A DNA stretch of 64,000 nucleotides from Nonomuraea sp. PA05 (GTDB lineage: Bacteria > Actinomycetota > Actinomycetes > Streptosporangiales > Streptosporangiaceae): contig NZ_VSEY01000042.1 in NCBI RefSeq assembly GCF_008086045.1, positions 60,129 through 124,128 of the forward strand. The letters are read 5' to 3'. The position numbers were made by a program, and so were the translations under genes. The number at the start of each line of letters is the position of its first letter. The stretch's first letter is position 1. Below, piece after piece: positions 1 through 9,893 of the stretch. Under the pieces are notes generated by a model. The model was not told where the DNA came from, did not search any database, and saw only the letters and a program-made list of their open reading frames with translations.

Positions 1-1017
1 GCCGTAGTCGGTGTGCCCCTCGACCTCGCTGACGGTGCCGATGCCGTTGTGCACGTTCCACCAGTCCACGGTGAACACGTCGTTGGCCAGCAGCGTCGCA
101 TACGCGTCGGCGGCGGCCAGTGCGCCGGGCTGCGTGTTGGTGCCGTTGCTGTTGGATCCGGTGTTGAACTCGGTCATCGCGATGCCGATCCGCTCCGAGC
201 CTGGCCCGGCGTACTCGGCGATCTGCTCGCGGGTGAGCTGGATCATGTCGGGGACGTGCCCGGTCTTGTCGAGGGCGCCGGGGTACCAGTGCAGGATGAC
301 GAAGTCGATCTTCGATCCGGCGGTGGACAGCACAGTCTTGTTCCAGGTGCCGCTGTCACCGGCGGCCACGATGGCGTCGGGCCAGTTCGCGGGCGTGGTG
401 AGAACCGCGCCGATCTTGATGGTGGGATCGACGGCCTTCATCGCGTCGGAGTAGGCGACGACGTGGCGGGCGTACTCGTTCGGGCTCTTGTCGGCGTGGT
501 TGTCGGCCTCCCAGGCCGAGCCGTAGTGGCCGTTGCCGTAGTTCTCGTTGCCGATCTCCCAGTACTTGACGCCGTATCCCTTGGTGATGTTGGCGTGCCG
601 CACCCAGGCGGCGGCCTCCTCGGCGGTGCCGGTGCCGTAGTTCGCGGTGACCATCGGCTGCGCCCCGGTACGGCGCACGCCCCGCATGAACGTGTCGAAG
701 TCGGTGTCGGGCGCCACGTACCCGCCGGGGGCGGTGTGGTCGGCCCAGTGGTAGATGTCGGAGTAGGAGCCGCCGGGGTAGCGCAGCACCTTCATGCCCG
801 CGTCCTTGAGCAGGTCCGCGGTCTCGTTCGTGCCCAGGTTGCTGTCCCAGATCGCGTGGTTGGTGCCCAGCCCCGTCTCCGGGACGGTGGCGAGCGCGGC
901 GCGGGCGTTGACCGTCACCTGGACGGCGTCTGTGTCGGCCGCGTGGGCGGCGGGGGCGTTCAAGGCGGTCAGCATCAGCAGGGCTGCTGACGCGGCTCGC
1001 AGGGGGATCTTCGGCAT
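1..1017 (-). CDS. Secreted clan-A glycoside hydrolase, alpha-L-arabinofuranosidase-like (3' end outside window)
   Basis: This gene is open from ATG at 1017 to the window edge, giving 339 residues without a stop, so the C-terminus is missing. It begins with a Sec signal peptide (MPKIPLRAASAALLML, then Ala-rich, likely cut after AHA). The mature part reads as a TIM-barrel hydrolase. It has an LRYPGGSYSDIYHW segment, a WEIGNEN motif whose Glu158 fits the acid/base of clan GH-A, and a MTEFN motif whose Glu283 fits the nucleophile. This pattern resembles GH51-like arabinofuranosidases, including those annotated as cellulose-binding proteins in actinomycetes. The RBS-like ACGAGGTGCG lies just upstream. 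An operator-like dyad at 1121-1131 suggests LacI-type, carbohydrate-responsive control. Exact substrate is uncertain. Confidence 0.75.
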   Translation of the reverse strand, partial: MPKIPLRAASAALLMLTALNAPAAHAADTDAVQVTVNARAALATVPETGLGTNHAIWDSNLGTNETADLLKDAGMKVLRYPGGSYSDIYHWADHTAPGGYVAPDTDFDTFMRGVRRTGAQPMVTANYGTGTAEEAAAWVRHANITKGYGVKYWEIGNENYGNGHYGSAWEADNHADKSPNEYARHVVAYSDAMKAVDPTIKIGAVLTTPANWPDAIVAAGDSGTWNKTVLSTAGSKIDFVILHWYPGALDKTGHVPDMIQLTREQIAEYAGPGSERIGIAMTEFNTGSNSNGTNTQPGALAAADAYATLLANDVFTVDWWNVHNGIGTVSEVEGHTDYG

Positions 1018-1120
1018 CGGCGCACCTCGTGCTGGATTTGCGGGTATTCAGCTCGACGCCTCCTCCTGACCAGGAAGCATCATGATCATGGGTGGTGGCC
1101 GCACGGCCGTCAATCGACGC

Positions 1121-1131
1121 TGAAACTTTCA
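1121..1131. promoter_or_regulatory. Operator-like dyad TGAAACTTTCA between divergent genes
   Basis: TGAAA-C-TTTCA is a perfect inverted repeat around one central base. It lies 104 bp upstream of the hydrolase ATG (1017) and 16 bp upstream of the divergent methyltransferase ATG (1147). It closely resembles the GAAAcTTTC element found upstream of Streptomyces xylanase genes, a LacI-family type of site. Its function here is inferred. Confidence 0.4.
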
Positions 1132-1146
1132 CGCGGAAGGCACGGG

Positions 1147-1722
1147 ATGACGTTCGATCACAATGATCATTACCACGCCAGGCTCCTGCGTCTGGTGCCG
1201 GGCGGCGCCAGGACGGCGCTGGACGTCGGCTGCGGCACCGGCCGGTTCGCCCGGCGCCTGGCCGCGCGAGGACTCCAGGTGGACGCCGTGGACCCGGCCG
1301 CCGAGGTGATCGAGGCCGCGCAGCTCGCGCCGGGCGTGCGCTACCACCGAGCCGACATCACCGGGATGGACCTGGAAGAGGGCCGCTACGACTACATCTC
1401 CTGCCTGGCGAGCATCCACCACGTGCCGTTCGGCACCGTCGCCAGGCTGCGCGACGCGCTGGCCCCCGGCGGCGTCCTGGCCATCCTGGGCTGCTACCCC
1501 GAGGTGAGCCGCGCCGACCACGCGTGGAGCCTGGCCGCCGTCCCGGTCAACGCGGTCGCCAGGCTCGCGACGGCGGGCCGGGGCACGCCGAGCCCCGCCC
1601 CCGTCAAGCGTCCGGAGCTGCCGCTGACGGAGATCCGGCGGGAGGCGGCCGAACTGCTGCCCGGCGCCACGATCCGCAGGCTGCTCTTCTGGCGTTACCT
1701 GCTCGCCTACCGGAAGGGGTGA
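1147..1722 (+). CDS. Class I SAM-dependent methyltransferase
   Basis: The 191-residue protein has the Rossmann motif I LDVGCGTG at residues 25-32, an acidic end of beta-2 (VDAVDPA), and motif-IV and post-motif segments DYISCLASIHHVPF and LAPGGVLAILG. These are typical of Methyltransf_11/25 enzymes acting on small molecules. A GGAAGG RBS precedes the ATG by 6 nt. The stop codon overlaps the GTG of the fructosamine-kinase gene (GTGA), so the two are translationally coupled and probably functionally linked. The substrate cannot be told from sequence. Confidence 0.8.
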   Translation: MTFDHNDHYHARLLRLVPGGARTALDVGCGTGRFARRLAARGLQVDAVDPAAEVIEAAQLAPGVRYHRADITGMDLEEGRYDYISCLASIHHVPFGTVARLRDALAPGGVLAILGCYPEVSRADHAWSLAAVPVNAVARLATAGRGTPSPAPVKRPELPLTEIRREAAELLPGATIRRLLFWRYLLAYRKG

Positions 1723-2618
1723 CGGTGGAGCTGCTGCTGTCCCGGCTGCGCGCGGCCGGGTTCGAGGCTCAGTCCGTACGGGCGGCGCCCGGCGGCGTGG
1801 TGGCGCTGGCGGGCCTGGCGACGCTGCGCGACGGGTCGCGGGTGTTCGCCAAGACGATGCGCGACGGGCCGCGGGTGCCCGCCGAGACGTCGCGTACGCC
1901 CGCCTCTGACCTGTTCGAGATCGAGGCGGCGGGGCTGCGCGCCCTGCGCGAGCTGGGCGGCGTCACCACCCCGCAGGTGCTGGCGGTGACGCAGGACCTG
2001 CTGGTGCTCGAACCGCTGCCGCCGCGCCGCGACGACGACGAGCGGTTCTGGGAGGAGCTGGGTCTCGCGGTCGCGGGCCTGCACGCCGCCACGGTGGGGG
2101 CGCGGTTCGGCTGGCACCGGGACGGCTGGCTGGGCCGCCTGCGCCAGGACAACACCTGGGACGCCGACGGGCACGCCTGGTTCGCCGAGCGCCGGATCCT
2201 GCGCTGGCTGCCGGAGCCGCTGGTGGAGGCGGCGCTGAGCCGCGAGGAGCGCCGGGCGCTCGAACGCCTCTGCGCCGCCCTGCCCGACCTGCTGCCGCCC
2301 GCGCCACCGGTGCTCACGCACGGCGACCTGTGGCGCGAGAACATCATGGCCACGACGGCGGGCGGCCCCGCGCTCATCGACCCCGCCGTCTCCTATAGCT
2401 GGGCGGAGGCCGACCTCAGCATGTTGTGGTGCTCGCCGCGCCCGCCGGCCGCCCGGCGCTTCTTCGAGGTGTACGCGGCCACCGCGCCCCTGCCGGACGG
2501 CTGGCAGGAGCGCATGCGGCTGTACCGCCTGCGCGAGCTGCTGAGCAGCATCGCCCACGACGACGACGCCAGAGCGTGCGCCGAGGCCGTACGGGAGACC
2601 GTTCAGTTGTACTTGTAG
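1719..2618 (+). CDS. Fructosamine kinase family protein
   Basis: The 299-residue protein belongs to the fructosamine-kinase/aminoglycoside-phosphotransferase fold. The catalytic loop HGDLWRENIM and the following metal-binding segment ALIDPAVSYSWAEADLSM match the family signature, and the length is usual. Such kinases phosphorylate ketosamines on glycated proteins or free sugars so that the adduct breaks down. GTG at 1719 is taken as the start because it overlaps the upstream stop (GTGA); GTG at 1725 is an alternative. The 3' end overlaps the convergent gene by 16 nt. Confidence 0.85.
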   Translation: MTVELLLSRLRAAGFEAQSVRAAPGGVVALAGLATLRDGSRVFAKTMRDGPRVPAETSRTPASDLFEIEAAGLRALRELGGVTTPQVLAVTQDLLVLEPLPPRRDDDERFWEELGLAVAGLHAATVGARFGWHRDGWLGRLRQDNTWDADGHAWFAERRILRWLPEPLVEAALSREERRALERLCAALPDLLPPAPPVLTHGDLWRENIMATTAGGPALIDPAVSYSWAEADLSMLWCSPRPPAARRFFEVYAATAPLPDGWQERMRLYRLRELLSSIAHDDDARACAEAVRETVQLYL

Positions 2619-3424
2619 AGCCTCGTCGCCTTGCGCCGCCCGTGGTCGAACGCCGAGGCCCGGTACATGCTGATGGACAGCTCGCCGTGCTCGGCCTTCC
2701 CGCAGGTGCCGACGCCGGCGAGCTGGTGGATCTCGTAGCGGGTGGTGGGGTCGCCGCCCACGAAGTACTCGGCGCGGGCCTGGTACTCGTCGGCGGCGGT
2801 GTCGCAGGCGTAGACGAACGTCTTGCGCTCGGCGAAGCAGATGGTGGCGGCGGCCTTCGTGGAGGAGCAGGTCCTGGACTTGGCACGGGCCTCGGCAGGG
2901 GTGGTGCGGGTGTCGCGCTTGACCGGATATTTCGCGACGTTCTGGACGGTCTTCCAGCGGCCGTACTTGATCCGGCGGTTGCCCTGGTACAGGGCGGCGC
3001 GGAACGTCACGACCTTGCCGATCTCCCGGCTGCCGCGTACCTCGCCCTTGCGGCCCATGTTGTGGATGACGTACACGGTGCCGAGGTAGCCGTTCAGGTA
3101 GTACTCGACCGCGGGATGGCGGTGGTCGTCGGCCGTGTCCTCGATCGTGATGCCGGGCCGGTCGCTCCCGTCGGGGCCCACGCAGGCCTCGGCGCCCTTG
3201 ACCCGCATGCAAACAGGTTCGGCGGTGGTGGCGGCGGTGGACGCGGCGGCCGGTTCGGCCGTCGGCACCGGCGCGGCGGCGGCTGGCGTCTGGACCTGCT
3301 GGATCGCCGGGCGAGGCGGCGCGGCCGTGGCCGCCGCCCCGTCGGCGCTGAACGCGGTGGCCATCATCGCGGCCGCCGCGATGACTGTGCGACGTAATGC
3401 CACTTGCAACCTCACCAGCCTCAC
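2603..3424 (-). CDS. Secreted protein of unknown function
   Basis: The 273-residue protein begins MRLVRLQVALRRTVIAAAAMM, a Sec-type signal peptide, followed by a low-complexity Ala/Pro/Thr linker to about residue 70. The mature domain has about six Cys residues spread over 200 residues, which suggests disulfides. It also has repeated aromatic and basic beta-like stretches such as EYYLNGYLGTVYVIHNMG and YEIHQLAGVGTC. I do not recognise the family. It could be an exported structural or binding protein. It converges on, and overlaps by 16 nt, the fructosamine kinase gene. Confidence 0.65.
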   Translation of the reverse strand: MRLVRLQVALRRTVIAAAAMMATAFSADGAAATAAPPRPAIQQVQTPAAAAPVPTAEPAAASTAATTAEPVCMRVKGAEACVGPDGSDRPGITIEDTADDHRHPAVEYYLNGYLGTVYVIHNMGRKGEVRGSREIGKVVTFRAALYQGNRRIKYGRWKTVQNVAKYPVKRDTRTTPAEARAKSRTCSSTKAAATICFAERKTFVYACDTAADEYQARAEYFVGGDPTTRYEIHQLAGVGTCGKAEHGELSISMYRASAFDHGRRKATRLYKYN

Positions 3425-3557
3425 CCTGTCACAGTGACTTTGCCTGGGTGAGACGCGAGGAATGCGGGAAAGGTTCAGATTCGTTCAGCGGTCGTTCAGA
3501 GAACGCCCGATGCCGGCGTGCCCCCGATCGAGGACGCCGGCACCGGGATGCCCAGGA

Positions 3558-4046
3558 TCAGGCCGCGCGCCTCTTCGGCGTCACGCTGGCCAGCAGCAGG
3601 AGCAGCGCGCTCTGGGCGAGCATGCCGGGGGCGAGCGGCGGCGCCATCCCGACCGACTTCGTCAGTGCGTACCACCACTGGGTGAGCGGCGAGTACGAGT
3701 CCCACTGCGGGTCCATCGCCCCCATGCCGTAGTTGACCGACACGTGCGTGTAGACGCCGTACAGCGAGCACAGCAAAACGACCGCCGCGAGCACGCGGGC
3801 GACGGTGAGCACCGGTCCTGAGTCGCGCAGGAGCAGCAGCACCAGCGCGACCACCTGGACTGCCAGCGCCACCCAGGGGATGAGCTGCACCGGGCTTTCC
3901 CAGTGCCGTTCGAAGGCGAGCTCCAGCGCGGCGCCCACGATGCCGATCGCGACCAGCGCCAGCAGGCCAAGCCGGAGCAGCGTGGTGCCCGGTGAGGCCA
4001 GGCGGCGCGACTGCCGCGCGGTCGTCTGAGGGGGAGATGAGGTCAT
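3558..4046 (-). CDS. Small integral membrane protein of unknown function
   Basis: The 162-residue protein starts at ATG 4046; an in-frame GTG four codons upstream is possible. It has four predicted membrane segments: LLRLGLLALVAIGIVGAAL, PWVALAVQVVALVLLLL, VARVLAAVVLLCSLYGVY and GMLAQSALLLLLASV. A short extracytoplasmic loop rich in aromatic residues (MGAMDPQWDSYSPLTQWWYALTK) sits between segments 3 and 4, and the tail is short and basic (TPKRRAA). No catalytic motif is visible. The gene stands alone, separated by about 100 bp from the downstream-facing exonuclease gene. Confidence 0.65.
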   Translation of the reverse strand: MTSSPPQTTARQSRRLASPGTTLLRLGLLALVAIGIVGAALELAFERHWESPVQLIPWVALAVQVVALVLLLLRDSGPVLTVARVLAAVVLLCSLYGVYTHVSVNYGMGAMDPQWDSYSPLTQWWYALTKSVGMAPPLAPGMLAQSALLLLLASVTPKRRAA

Positions 4047-4150
4047 GTGGGGGACCACCGTCCGATGCGAGGGTCTCTTTCGAAGTCGCCTCCAACGTCT
4101 CCAGGCATCCTCAGAGGAATCTGGTTGAATTCTGAAGAATTGGTGAGAAG

Positions 4151-4705
4151 TCAGGTCTGCTCGCGCCGCAACACGGCGTCGAACACCTGCGCCAGCTCGG
4201 CCGCGTCCTCGCCCGCGTGGTGCGTGTGCGGGAGTTTCTCCAGGCCGAAGCGCTTCTTGATCTGGCTCTTGTGCGAGCCGGACCACTCCGAACCCGTCAC
4301 GCCCATCCAGTAACTTCTCAGGTCCACGCCGGACCCGGTCGTGCCGAACGGGTTCCTCCCGGTGAACCGGACGAAGTACCAGTGCACGTACATGCCGTCC
4401 CACACCGCCGGCGCGGCCAGGAACACCGGCCGCCCGATCCTGCGGAGCCCGTTCACCCAGCGGGCCGCGGCCGCCATCGCCACCTCGGGCGGCGGCGCCT
4501 CGCGCAGCAGCCGGTCGCGGTCGAGCCCCGACACGGCCAGCGCCTCGGGCACGAAGTCATCGGAGATCGGGCGCAGCTCCGTGTAGAACGACAGGTCCGG
4601 GCGTCCGGCGACCGCCATGCCGAGCGAGAGCATGCTGTAGGGGCCGGGGATCGGCCCGTCGGCCTCCACGTCCACCGCGACGTACAACTCGGGAAGTTCA
4701 GGCAC
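4151..4705 (-). CDS. DEDDh-type 3'-5' exonuclease family protein
   Basis: The 184-residue protein fits the RNase T/DnaQ exonuclease fold. ExoI is VAVDVEADGP (DxE), ExoII lies around the SGLDRDRLLREAPP/AVWDGMY segments with an Asp, and ExoIII is HHAGEDAAELA (the H-x4-D of DEDDh enzymes). These residues would coordinate two metal ions for hydrolysis of nucleic acid 3' ends. The protein is shorter than polymerase epsilon subunits and lacks other domains, so it probably acts alone. The true substrate (DNA or RNA) is unknown. Confidence 0.75.
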   Translation of the reverse strand: MPELPELYVAVDVEADGPIPGPYSMLSLGMAVAGRPDLSFYTELRPISDDFVPEALAVSGLDRDRLLREAPPPEVAMAAAARWVNGLRRIGRPVFLAAPAVWDGMYVHWYFVRFTGRNPFGTTGSGVDLRSYWMGVTGSEWSGSHKSQIKKRFGLEKLPHTHHAGEDAAELAQVFDAVLRREQT

Positions 4706-4805
4706 GGCGGCAAGGATAACTGCACGACATCTTCACGACATCCGCACACCGGCCTGGTGGAGTGGGCGGGCCGTCCGGGGTGTGCTCGAAGGGAGACCTG
4801 AGGGG

Positions 4806-5651
4806 GTGCCGCCGGTGGAGAACTGGATCGACCAGCCGATCACCGACCCCGCCATTCCCGAGCGGGACCGTCGGCGCATGACGTCGGCCCAGGACGGGTG
4901 GCGTTCCGGGGTGTCGTCGCGCCTGCTCGGCCGGCCGGAGTCCGAGCCGCCGCGCTGGGTGCGGCACCTGTTCGGCCTCGGCGGGTTCTGCGCCGCCGAG
5001 TCAGGGGCCTTGCTCGGCCTGATGGCGTTCGACACGGGCCGCGAGAGCACGGGCCTGGCCGCGATGATGATCTTCCTCACCGGGGTGCTGTTCGTCGGCG
5101 TCTCCCGGCCGAACCCGGTCGAGCGGCTGGCCCGCAAGCACGCCGGCCGCTACGTCGTCCCCGCCGAGCTGGACGACCCCGCCCTCGACCTGCTGGCCAG
5201 GGCCAGGAGGGCGATCAGGGACGTGACCGGCTCCCGGGTGCACCGCCTGGGCCTGCTCGACGCGATCGCCAATGACGTGGTGCTGCCCGAGCGCCTGTGG
5301 GAGATCGCGCACCTCGTACGCGTGCACACCGACCTGCGGGCCGAACAGGCACTCGCGCTCACCGAGGTGATCACCCCGGAGCTGACCGCCGTGCTGAAGC
5401 CCCAGCAGGACGCGCTGCGCCGCTCGGTGGCGGCGGTCACGGAGCGGGTCTGGGAGCTGGAGGCGTACGCCTCCCGCGTCCGCTCGGCCGATTCCGCGTT
5501 ACGGGCGAGCGAGCTGCAGGAGAGCAACGGCAAGTACCTGGAGCTGCTGGCCAGGACGGGCGACGAGGAGAGCGTGCGCGCGCTGAGCGCCGAGGCGGAC
5601 GCCCTGACCCGCACGCTGCGCGAGGCCGTCGCCGTGGGGCAGACCCTGTGA
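4806..5651 (+). CDS. Membrane-anchored protein with cytoplasmic helical domain, unknown function
   Basis: The 281-residue product starts at GTG 4806, preceded by purine-rich GGGAGACCTGAGGG; GTG 4782 is an alternative in frame. Two adjacent membrane segments (FGLGGFCAAESGALLGLMAF and LAAMMIFLTGVLFVGVSR) follow a charged N-terminus of about 55 residues. The remaining 180 residues are strongly helical and charged, with heptad-like stretches (for example ELEAYASRVRSADSALRASEL), suggesting a coiled coil on the cytoplasmic side. The family is not recognised. The stop codon lies inside a strong bidirectional terminator shared with lpdA. Confidence 0.65.
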   Translation: MPPVENWIDQPITDPAIPERDRRRMTSAQDGWRSGVSSRLLGRPESEPPRWVRHLFGLGGFCAAESGALLGLMAFDTGRESTGLAAMMIFLTGVLFVGVSRPNPVERLARKHAGRYVVPAELDDPALDLLARARRAIRDVTGSRVHRLGLLDAIANDVVLPERLWEIAHLVRVHTDLRAEQALALTEVITPELTAVLKPQQDALRRSVAAVTERVWELEAYASRVRSADSALRASELQESNGKYLELLARTGDEESVRALSAEADALTRTLREAVAVGQTL

Positions 5652-5677
5652 TCGGTACGGCCGGGCCGTACCGATCA
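5649..5677. terminator. Bidirectional hairpin between convergent genes
   Basis: A perfect 13-bp inverted repeat (TGATCGGTACGGC and its complement) is separated by only CGG. It sits between the membrane-protein stop codon and the end of lpdA and can serve both strands. No clear U-tract follows, as is usual in GC-rich actinomycetes. Confidence 0.6.
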
Positions 5678-5691
5678 GCGTCGATACCGCT

Positions 5692-7071
<1,380 letters not shown>

Positions 7072-7110
7072 GAGTCGGACCATACCGCCCGGCTGACTCT
7101 GCCCCTGACC

Positions 7111-7485
7111 TCAGACCTCTACCTTGTACGACAGAGTGAGCTCATCTGCGGGAACACCACGAATTCCCCAGTTGACCTTGGGTGTCTCGATGATGTTGAT
7201 CTCCACATCCTCAGGATCGAATCCCGATTTGTCGTAGATCGCACGAATCAGTGCCCGCTTGGCGTCGTCACTGCGGCCCGTGAAGCAGAGCACCTCGATG
7301 ATGAGATACCGCTCACTCCGCTGCGGGCAGACGAAGTCGTCCTCGTCCAGCAGCAGGAACCGGTGGAACCGCTTCTCCTCCGGCATTCCCCACGCCTCCA
7401 CCAGACACGACTGCAGGAGATCCGAGAGCTCCCGCTGCCGCCCCGCCCACACGTCCCTGCGCCCGTACACCTTCACTTGTCCCAT
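7111..7485 (-). CDS. Tautomerase-family (4-oxalocrotonate tautomerase-like) protein
   Basis: The 124-residue protein starts MGQVKVYGRRDVW and carries a duplicated-looking beta-alpha-beta pattern, with VKVYGRRDVWAGRQRELSD and YLIIEVLCFTGRSDDAKRAL, characteristic of long tautomerase-superfamily members. The catalytic amino-terminal proline of classical tautomerases is absent: residue 2 is Gly. Activity as a tautomerase is therefore doubtful. The gene starts 15 bp from the divergent response-regulator gene. An AT-rich hexamer TATATT lies 8 nt upstream of the ATG with no Shine-Dalgarno, so the mRNA is probably leaderless. lpdA follows closely on the same strand. Confidence 0.75.
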   Translation of the reverse strand: MGQVKVYGRRDVWAGRQRELSDLLQSCLVEAWGMPEEKRFHRFLLLDEDDFVCPQRSERYLIIEVLCFTGRSDDAKRALIRAIYDKSGFDPEDVEINIIETPKVNWGIRGVPADELTLSYKVEV

Positions 7486-7500
7486 GGTCGGCCAATATAG
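7486..7500. promoter_or_regulatory. Compact divergent promoter, probably leaderless on both sides
   Basis: Only 15 bp separate the two start codons. The AT-rich core CAATATAG reads as TATATT on the minus strand, 8 nt before ATG 7485, and as CAATAT on the plus strand just before ATG 7501 or GTG 7507. Neither gene has a Shine-Dalgarno sequence. The two promoters must overlap, and their -35 regions lie in the opposite coding sequence. Confidence 0.4.
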
Positions 7501-8157
7501 ATGACTGTGATCCGCATACTCCTGGCCGACGACGAAGCCATGATCAGAGCAGGGGTCCGGGCGATCCTGGAGTCCGACCCCGAGCTGGAGGTCGTGGCCG
7601 AGGCCGGCGACGGCAGGCAGGCGGTCGACCTGGCCATCAGCCACCACCCCGACGTCGCGCTGCTCGACATCCGCATGCCCCGGCTCGACGGGCTGGCCGC
7701 CGCCGCCGAGCTGCGCAGGGCCGCGCCCGGCACGGCCGTGGTGATGCTGACCACCTTCGGGGAGGACGACTACATCGCCAAGGCGCTCGACATCGGCGCC
7801 AGCGGGTTCCTGCTCAAGTCGGGCGACCCGCGCGAGCTCATCGCCGGCATCCACGCCGTCGCGGGCGGGGCCGCGTACTTGTCGCCCAAGGTCGCCCAGC
7901 GCGTCATCGCGCAGCTCGCCGGCGGCAGGATGTCCAGGGGCGCGCAGGCCCGCGACCGCATCGGCGCGCTCACCGACCGCGAGCGCGAGGTGCTCGCCCT
8001 GCTCGGGGCCGGCCTGTCCAACGCCGAGATCGCCCGCGAGCTGCACATCGTGGAGGGCACGGTGAAGGCGTACGTGAGCGCCATCCTCACCCGGCTCGAC
8101 GTGCGCAACCGCGTACAGGCCGCGATCATCGCCCACGAGGCCGGCTTGGTAGCCTGA
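7501..8157 (+). CDS. NarL/FixJ-family response regulator
   Basis: The 218-residue protein has an N-terminal receiver domain with acidic pocket ADDE (Asp10, Asp11), phospho-acceptor Asp56 in LLDIRMPR, a conserved Thr (MLTTF) and Lys (LLKSG). A LuxR-type helix-turn-helix follows at the C-terminus (LTDREREVLALLGAGLSNAEIARELHIVEGTVKAYVS is split over residues about 157-195). No histidine kinase is adjacent, so it is an orphan regulator here. Its start lies 15 bp from the divergent tautomerase-like gene, which is a likely regulatory target. GTG 7507 is an alternative leaderless start. pyrD follows after 3 nt. Confidence 0.9.
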   Translation: MTVIRILLADDEAMIRAGVRAILESDPELEVVAEAGDGRQAVDLAISHHPDVALLDIRMPRLDGLAAAAELRRAAPGTAVVMLTTFGEDDYIAKALDIGASGFLLKSGDPRELIAGIHAVAGGAAYLSPKVAQRVIAQLAGGRMSRGAQARDRIGALTDREREVLALLGAGLSNAEIARELHIVEGTVKAYVSAILTRLDVRNRVQAAIIAHEAGLVA

Positions 8158-8160
8158 CCC

Positions 8161-9216
<1,056 letters not shown>

Positions 9217-9235
9217 AGCCCTCTATCGTGGGACG

Positions 9236-9790
9236 GTGATCGAACCAGTCTCCCTCACCGACGACGTCGTCCTCCGCCTCGCGACCGAGCAGGACCCTGA
9301 AGCCCTCCACGTGGCCTACGTCCGCAACCGCGACCACCTGACGCCCTGGGAGCCGCGCAGGCCGGAGGAGTTCTTCACCGTGGAAGGCCAGGCCACGCGC
9401 CTCAAGGGCCTGCTGGAGCAGCAGGCCGGAGGGCAGGCGGCGGCGTGGGTGCTGGCCGACGGCGACCGCGTCGTGGGCCGCATGACGCTGGCCGACATCG
9501 TCCGCGGCCCGTTCCTCAACGCCCACCTCGGCTACTGGATCGACTTCGGCTACCTCGGCCGCGGCCTGGCGACGAAGGCCGTGCGAGAGGTGTGCAGGAT
9601 CGCCGACGAGGAGCTCGGCCTGCACAGGGTCGCCGCGGCCACGCTGGTGCACAACGAGGCGTCGCAGAGCGTGCTGCGCAAGTGCGGCTTCGAGCTGTTC
9701 GGCACCGCACCCCGCTACCTGGAGATCGACGGCCGGTGGCAGGACCACCGGCAGTACCAGCTCATTCTCAACGACCGCCCGGCCTACTGA
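9236..9790 (+). CDS. GNAT-family N-acetyltransferase, RimJ/RimL-like
   Basis: The 184-residue protein has the GNAT fold in the RimJ/RimL arrangement: N-terminal strand LRLATEQDPEAL, LGYWIDFGYLGRGLATKAVREV (motif A, acetyl-CoA pyrophosphate loop) and LHRVAAATLVHNEASQSVLRKCGFELFG (motif B). Such enzymes acetylate protein N-termini, amino acids or antibiotics; the substrate here is unknown. The GTG start follows the -10-like CTATCGT and GGGACG, a sequence very like that in front of the VOC gene at 54.2 kb, consistent with short-leader or leaderless transcription. Confidence 0.85.
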   Translation: MIEPVSLTDDVVLRLATEQDPEALHVAYVRNRDHLTPWEPRRPEEFFTVEGQATRLKGLLEQQAGGQAAAWVLADGDRVVGRMTLADIVRGPFLNAHLGYWIDFGYLGRGLATKAVREVCRIADEELGLHRVAAATLVHNEASQSVLRKCGFELFGTAPRYLEIDGRWQDHRQYQLILNDRPAY

Positions 9791-9835
9791 CCTCCCCGCG
9801 GCTGACTTTCCCGCGCCCCGCCGACGCGGGATGCG

Positions 9836-9852
9836 CCCTTCTCCCCGAAGGG
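9836..9852. terminator. Hairpin between convergent genes
   Basis: CCCTTC-TCCCC-GAAGGG forms a 6-bp stem in the 103-bp gap between the convergent acetyltransferase and hexosaminidase genes. A second GC-rich dyad (CCCGCG...CGCGGG) precedes it. It is terminator-like but has no U-tract. Confidence 0.35.
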
Positions 9853-9893
9853 ACGGGGCCGGCGGTGGCACGCCGGGGGACGTGGCGAGCGGG

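Noticed and set aside
9831..9893. Extra small gene between the acetyltransferase and hexosaminidase
   Set aside because: The short frames here overlap GC-rich hairpins and have no start/RBS combination.
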